Assembly (NCBI GenBank): GCA_028274465.1
Contig: CM051456.1
Location: forward strand, 115,311,397-115,375,396
DNA length: 64,000 bases
DNA from: Plantago ovata
Lineage: Eukaryota > Streptophyta > Magnoliopsida > Lamiales > Plantaginaceae
Direction of reading: 5' to 3'
The first letter of the stretch is position 1, and every line of letters starts with the position of its first letter. A program made the position numbers and the translations under genes. The notes under the pieces were generated by a model that saw only the letters and a program-made list of their open reading frames with translations, was not told where the DNA came from and made no database searches. Of this stretch, positions 58,661 to 64,000 are shown one piece after another.

Positions 58661-60379
58661 ATAAATTGTAAAATGTTGTGAATCCTCTGGTTCCTGATAT
58701 TTGACATGCACACAGGATATCAGAAAACAACCCAAGATTTCTCCAAAAAGCTCTCGGAAGGTGAAATTATGACAGAAACGTCTCGCCCAGGATAAGCCTC
58801 GACAGAGAATCAAGTTTTGCCGAGCAAGACAAGACAGGAAGCTCGAGTTTTCCAGGTCAAGATAATATAGCAGAATCCCTGCTTCTGGTTGAGGGTACAC
58901 CTTGCAGGTATTGTTTCAGGTAACTATTTGTTTAATTAATTGTATCTTAACATAATTCAGTATATATTAATCAATTAAGTTAGAAATAATGTCAATAGAA
59001 AAATGTTCTGTTACGTTGCAGTGTCATCAAGATATCAAGTTTGGTTGGGCTGCAGTTTTGTAGTGTCATCTTTTCCTATTTCTTCATCTCAGTTTTTTAC
59101 TTATATGCAGGTGTCTGCTGGGGCTACGGTGCTCACATACATACATGTCTTGTCTTCATCAAACTAGATTCTCAATTTCAACTTAGCTGAAAACAACTCC
59201 TGTTTTGCTCTTAGAGGTGGCCTTATCCTTTCATGGAATTTTGGCATCTCCATTAGCTCCTGCATGGTACGGTCTACATTACCTTTTTCAAGTTTGCGTT
59301 TTCTTCAGTCATAAAACCAAATCCAGTTAAAAATGATACAATGTGCACATTTGGTTATTAGTCAGGTACATGGGTGTTAGCTAACTGCATCTACCGTGTT
59401 TTGCTGTCTTTTCTCTTACATATTGGTTAAAAGACAGTATTTGTGCAACAAGGTGGATAAGGCCGATTACATCCCATACCAAGGATTTCGTCAGGAAACT
59501 GTTAAAATATAGATGTCGGGGTGCACTTGAGACTGTATGTAGTTTCACGAAATAAGATTGAAGGTATATATGGAGTTTATATTGATTGAACGAGTTTCCA
59601 ATTCATATGCAATGAAGGATTTGGAATACATGACTTAAGGCGGTATATATATACTATGATTTTACTTTTTACTCGCCTATTAATTACGAGAGCGTTAGCG
59701 CGGTGGCTATACGTCTCTTGGAATTCGTACCACTAATTGAACTGTTGGGTTTATAGGATAGTAATTAAAGAAGAAACATAACAAGATTAATTGGAGGTGA
59801 AAGAGATTTATTTGAGGCAGCTTAGTAATTTTTCACTCGATGTTTAGATAAATTCTCACAACACTCAACATACAGAATATATATGCATGCTCTCTTTAAC
59901 TTTTCTGTTGATGAAAACGTTTACAAACTTGCATATTTATAGGCATTACAACATTAGCTAACTTCAATCTAAACCACACAACTGTTTAATAGTGTATGGG
60001 CAGTGAATAATGCATGCAGCAGACAATCATTCTCCAATAATAATCTCCATAATGCAGCCTCCTTTTATCACTTATCAACATTGTCTTCCAGTATATATCT
60101 CCCATGCTTAAAGAGGCACTGTCGTGGCTGATTAATATCAACACATCTTTCATACATTATGCTTCTAAATGATCCTTAATTGATTATTGCAAATTGGTCT
60201 TTTAACAGAAATTAACAGCTTGAGAAAGAAATTGATAATTAAGCTAGCTCGATCCGGGCATCAAGAACAACACTTTATCAGCTGATGTTACGATCAAATG
60301 AATATACCCTCGGGACACCTCCCGGCAGGTCGACCTCCTCACCTAAAAAATAATAAAATCCTAGTCGATGTTGGTCGCT
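58661..60379. other. Intergenic region upstream of the CYP716 pseudogene
   Basis: No intact gene. Short open stretches around 58700-58900 on the minus strand show no family features I can defend. Confidence 0.4.
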
Positions 60380-60475
60380 TAACTTGTTGCTAGTTACCTA
60401 GCCGATGGTAACTGCTAAATCTTAAATAGTCACGATTTGCTAGTTGCCTAACCGATGGTGACCGCTTAATTAATT
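60380..60475 (+). repeat. Imperfect tandem repeat, two copies of about 45 bp
   Basis: GCTAGTTACCTAGCCGATGG followed by TAACTGCT, and GCTAGTTGCCTAACCGATGG followed by TGACCGCT, form two adjacent diverged copies. Confidence 0.75.
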
Positions 60476-61126
60476 TGCCCCAGATTGATCATCCATTGTC
60501 AATTCGTCATTCAAATTTCAAGGTAATTCAAAACAACTACGAAACCTCTACCATTTGTTGCAAACACGTCTCGCTTTTGTATCTGGTTTCTATTTGTAGA
60601 AGAATTGTGCTTTGTTGTTTCATTTTTGTTGTTTGACGCGTAGAGATTTGGATGATTGATTACGTCTGATAATGATGATCTAATGAATTGATTATTACAC
60701 CGATTGAGCTTGGTACCGATTACATGTTTTAGTACTACTGTTTTATTTTGTATATTCGGATTTTTTTGTGTCTTAATTAGGAGTATTGGATAATATTGTT
60801 TATTAGTATATGATTTTTTTTGTTTGATGTAATGCTACTGCTTAACTTCTTCATTGATTTAAATATTTTGTGTCCAGGAGTATTAGTATGGTTATTGTTT
60901 AAAAACTTTGTTATAGTTGCAAGCACAAAATTAAAAGAAAAAGAATGAAAACATGTGGCAAATAATTTGGTTTCTTCAATAATGGCACCTGCTGAGAAGA
61001 CATGCATGCATGGAATGGATGATTGCAATTTGCAAATAATTTGGACACTACTGTGCATACACTATGTGATACTATGCATTGCACACTATTCATTCATGAT
61101 ATATTATATTTACCTAATTTTATACC

Positions 61127-61134
61127 TATAAATA
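61127..61134 (+). promoter_or_regulatory. TATA box of the CYP81-like gene
   Basis: TATAAATA about 50 bp before the position where the start codon of the P450 should be. It shows that the promoter was retained although the start codon is lost. Confidence 0.6.
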
Positions 61135-61177
61135 TTGGCATTTAATACCCAAACATACATCACTACAAAAACCAGTT

Positions 61178-62849
61178 AATTCAACAAGCTGGCTATACAC
61201 AATCCTCTCAATCTTCCTTCTTCTTGCAGCATCAACAAGATTTTCCACAACCGGAAAACGAAAACCTCCGCCCAGCCCCTGGCCAGCACTTCCCTTGATC
61301 GGTCACCTCTACCTCCTCAAACGACCATTTCAAATATCCAAAAAACTACGCCCGCACCGAGTTTACCACCAAATATCCAAGAAACTAGGCCCTATATTTT
61401 CACTGCGGTTCGGAAACCGTCTGATCGTTGTGGTTTCTTCCCCTGCAATAGTCAAAGAGTGCTTCACAAAAAATGACATTGCTTTAGCAGGCAGACCACG
61501 CTCTATGGGACTAAAGTATGTTGGTTACAACTACACCACTTTAGTGAGCTCCCCATACGGAGAACACTGGCGGAACCTTCGGCGCCTCATTACTGCTGAA
61601 GTATTCTCAACCACTCGCCTAAACAATTTTGTCTCCGAAAGACAAGATGAAGTTCGACGTCTACTGCAAAAACTATACAACTGCTCACGGCAAGATTTTG
61701 CAAGAGTTGAACTCAAACATATGTTTGATGAACTCACTTTCAGTCATACAATGAGAATGGTGGCCGGGAAGTGCTATTTGGTGAAGACGAGGAGGAAAAC
61801 AAGGAGGGGAGAATGTTTCGGGAACTAATAAACGAGGATTTCAAGCGAGGTGGTGCAGCTAGCCCGGGGGACTTTTTCCCGGTACTCAAATGGATAGACT
61901 ACAAGGGATATGAGAAGGCATGGGCAAAATTATTCGGAAAAATGCTACAAGGTCTGATTGAAGAGCACAAGAACAATACAAGTACAAATACCATGCTCAG
62001 ACATTTACTTTCATTGCAAGAAGCTGAACCCGACTATTACTCAGATGTAATCATCAAAGGGATCATAATGGTAAAGTATACTTACACTCTTATGTTCTTG
62101 TCTATGACAACACTATATGTGTACCTATGTTTAACCTATATACTATGTACGTACCTACCTATAGATATAGTTGATTGATTCATAGTAATGTGCTGATGAC
62201 CATATGGTATTTAATTATATGATAGGTAATGCTACTAGCTGGGACAGATACATCAGCGGTAACCTTAGAATGGGCAATGTCTGCTCTGTTGAATAATCCT
62301 GCTAAGTTAGAGAAGGCTAGAGCAGAAATTGACAGTGTCATAGGCAAGGATCGCATAATCAACGAATCGGATTTATCCCATCTCCCATACCTTGAAAATA
62401 TAATTTCAGAAACTTTCCGCTTATACCCTGCAACTCCGCTACTAGTACCACATGAATCATCAAGTGATTGCAAAGTTGGTGGATATGACATACCGAAAGG
62501 CACAATATTGCTGGTGAATGCGTGGGCTGTACACAGGGATCCCACAACTTGGGATGACCGTGACAGCTTCAAGCCTGAGAGATTTGAAGAAGCTGGCGAA
62601 GTTGGGGCACCCAAGTTGATACCATTTGGGATGGGAAGGAGGTCGTGTCCAGGAGATGGCTTAGCTCTACGAGTCATTGGATTGGCTTTAGGATCACTTA
62701 TACAGTGTTTTGAGTGGCAAAGGGTGGATGAGGATAAGGTAGATTTGACAGAAGGAAGCGGGTTATCGATGCCTAAAGCTATACCACTGGAGGCCAGGTG
62801 CAAAGCAAGGGATGTACTCCACCAAGTTCTTAGTACAGTAGCTGCGTAA
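61178..62849 (+). pseudogene. CYP81-like cytochrome P450, probably a recent pseudogene
   Basis: Exon 1 is about 61178-62070 and exon 2 62226-62849, with a GT-AG intron as in CYP81 genes. The anchor WLYTILSIFLLLAA and Pro-rich hinge PPPSPWPALPLIGHLYLL are present, but no in-frame ATG precedes them: AAT stands at 61178 where Met is expected. A 24-base insertion duplicates QISKKL (61331-61353 and 61370-61392). Near 61777 one base is missing: MRMVAGK is followed in the next frame by GEDEEENKEGRMF, so the frame breaks. The rest is sound: AGTDTS (I-helix), ETFR (ExxR), KPERF, and heme loop [14 protein letters not shown]81 enzymes are ER-bound monooxygenases of specialised metabolism. A sequencing error could explain the frameshift but not the lost start as well. 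Confidence 0.85.
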
Positions 62850-62954
62850 AATGTTTTCTTGAATCATTCCAACAATCACGTGGATGCATTTCTCTTATTG
62901 TTAGAAACTACCTAAAATGTTTTTTATTTTTGTCTAAAAGGTCTTGTGATCTTC

Positions 62955-62960
62955 AATAAA
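62955..62960 (+). terminator. Poly(A) signal candidate of the CYP81-like gene
   Basis: AATAAA about 105 bp after the stop codon. Confidence 0.45.
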
Positions 62961-63677
62961 AAAGACCAAGAATGTACTATGTATACCACCAATGCATCTT
63001 GAAGTTCTTGTGTAAAGCTTATAAGATAATTTATCACATTGAAATATGTCTAGTCCGTATCCTACATACTAGTACGAATTAAGGGCTCTTAGTTCGTTGT
63101 GGTTTAAAATTTTATAAAGTCAACTTTAGTACCTTCCGATCTAAGAATCTACAACAAACAACACTACAGATACAAGACCTTCACCGACCATTACACCTAG
63201 GCCTACGTCCGGACCTTTCATCCTTCTTGCCGACACATGTCACTTAAATAAGGTAACCTCAAAATAACCTCCTATGGACATAGGAAGGTTTGGGAGAAGG
63301 TACACTTCGAGGTACTTGCAGAAGGTACATAACTTAGCACCATATAGAGTATTCTGGAATAAACACAAAAATACACCTACACAGGCCTGGGCCTACTAGG
63401 GCTATGCGGCACGTTCTAGAGACAACAATTATCACAATAAGATTGGGCCAACTTAAGATAGACCAATGCCTGTAAAAGGGCGTTAACCCCCAAATCAACA
63501 AGCAATAACTACTAGATCCCTCTACTATTAAACCTATACAAAGGATTACAACCTCATTTGAGTAAAGTCTCCCGGTTTAACCATACGGGAAATCGGAAAT
63601 ATTGCACTAGCTAACTTCCCACTTTGATAGTTTCATACACTGAACATGGAACCAATGTTCTACATGTACTTAAGGTA
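62961..63677. other. Intergenic DNA, slightly GC-richer patch
   Basis: 63150-63600 is less AT-rich than its surroundings and contains short repeats such as GAAGGTACA, possibly decayed retroelement DNA. No frame or end supports a class. Confidence 0.3.
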
Positions 63678-63679
63678 TA

Positions 63680-63937
63680 CTCCATCCGTTCTCTCAGAAG
63701 TTTTCTGGTTTGACTTTTTCCGGTCAACAGATTTCAACTTTGACTCCCGGTTACTCTTAAATTAAAATATAATGATCAAGTATGTAATGAAATTATATTA
63801 TGAAAATTTAGGTTCTATATTTTCTTAATATAATTTTGTTAAATACTTTATCATTATAATTTAAGAGTAATTGAGAGTAAAAAATGAAAGATGTTGACCG
63901 AAAAAAGTAAAAATTCAAACCGAGAGAACGGAGGGAG
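63680..63937. mobile_element. Stowaway MITE, 258 bp
   Basis: TA target duplication at 63678-63679 and 63938-63939. Ends CTCCATCCGTTCTCTC and GAGAGAACGGAGGGAG are inverted repeats with one mismatch. Beyond them the element continues as a long imperfect palindrome: CCGGTCAACA / TGTTGACCG-like and CTCTTAAATTA / TAATTTAAGAG. The CTCC(C/A)TCCGT start and TA site are diagnostic of Stowaway (Tc1/mariner). Confidence 0.92.
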
Positions 63938-64000
63938 TATCATTTTTGTACGCATTAGAGTGAGTTAGCGTGATTTTAGTGACCCACTTAATTAAATCAT

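Noticed and set aside
58628-58900. 90-codon minus-strand ORF upstream of the CYP716 pseudogene
   Set aside because: Only the sequence next to IPKGWK can be tied to P450; the rest has no convincing similarity.

Overview
The window is nuclear DNA from a flowering plant, most likely a eudicot. Genes have GT-AG introns, long AT-rich intergenic DNA separates them, TATA boxes lie 50-120 bp upstream of several starts, and every recognisable family is plant-typical (GLOX-type radical copper oxidases, DC1 zinc fingers, a WRC-domain protein, a TBL acetyltransferase-like protein, CYP81 and CYP716 cytochrome P450s). I cannot name the species.

Layout. 434-2066 (-): AAA-ATPase of the plant AATP1/BCS1-like type, two exons. 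4715-7414 (-): a predicted 102-residue, three-exon gene I do not recognise; a diverged repeat lies in its long first intron and again downstream of it. 7647-34423: a cluster of six intronless GLOX genes. A divergent pair (GLOX-1 on -, GLOX-2 on +) occurs twice as a nearly identical tandem duplication with a period of about 8.25 kb (GLOX-3/GLOX-4). A third copy of the pair's central non-coding segment (7647-9092) ends in a scar of inverted promoter fragments, which suggests an older third unit collapsed by deletion. GLOX-5 and GLOX-6 follow in tandem and are more diverged. 34494-36287: a DC1 pseudogene, then an intact DC1 gene, both on -. 37792-38406 (+): a two-exon hypothetical gene. 42395-44664 (+): a four-exon WRC-domain gene. 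50962-53480 (-): a five-exon TBL gene with a repetitive, sequon-rich N-terminal half. 58205-58660 (-): a broken CYP716-like P450. 61178-62849 (+): a CYP81-like P450 that has lost its start codon and carries a frameshift.

Mobile DNA. Two non-autonomous hAT-type elements have visible ends (27239-28120 with a perfect 8-bp target duplication; 41569-41880 with an imperfect one). Others are a Stowaway MITE (63680-63937) and a weaker one (31566-31815), a truncated CGGAT-rich element abutting the end of the second GLOX duplication unit, several tRNA-derived SINE candidates, and two dead LINEs (47150-49260 on -, 55999-56655 on +).

The genes do not form a pathway as a group. The coherent theme is local expansion of secreted copper-radical oxidases, which make H2O2 outside the cell from aldehydes or sugar alcohols, next to a TBL gene that would act on wall polysaccharides in the Golgi. 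I found nothing I could defend as a wholly new biological system. The most unusual structures are the GLOX duplication with its rearrangement scar, the repeat-expanded TBL N-terminus, and the unrecognised 102-residue gene.
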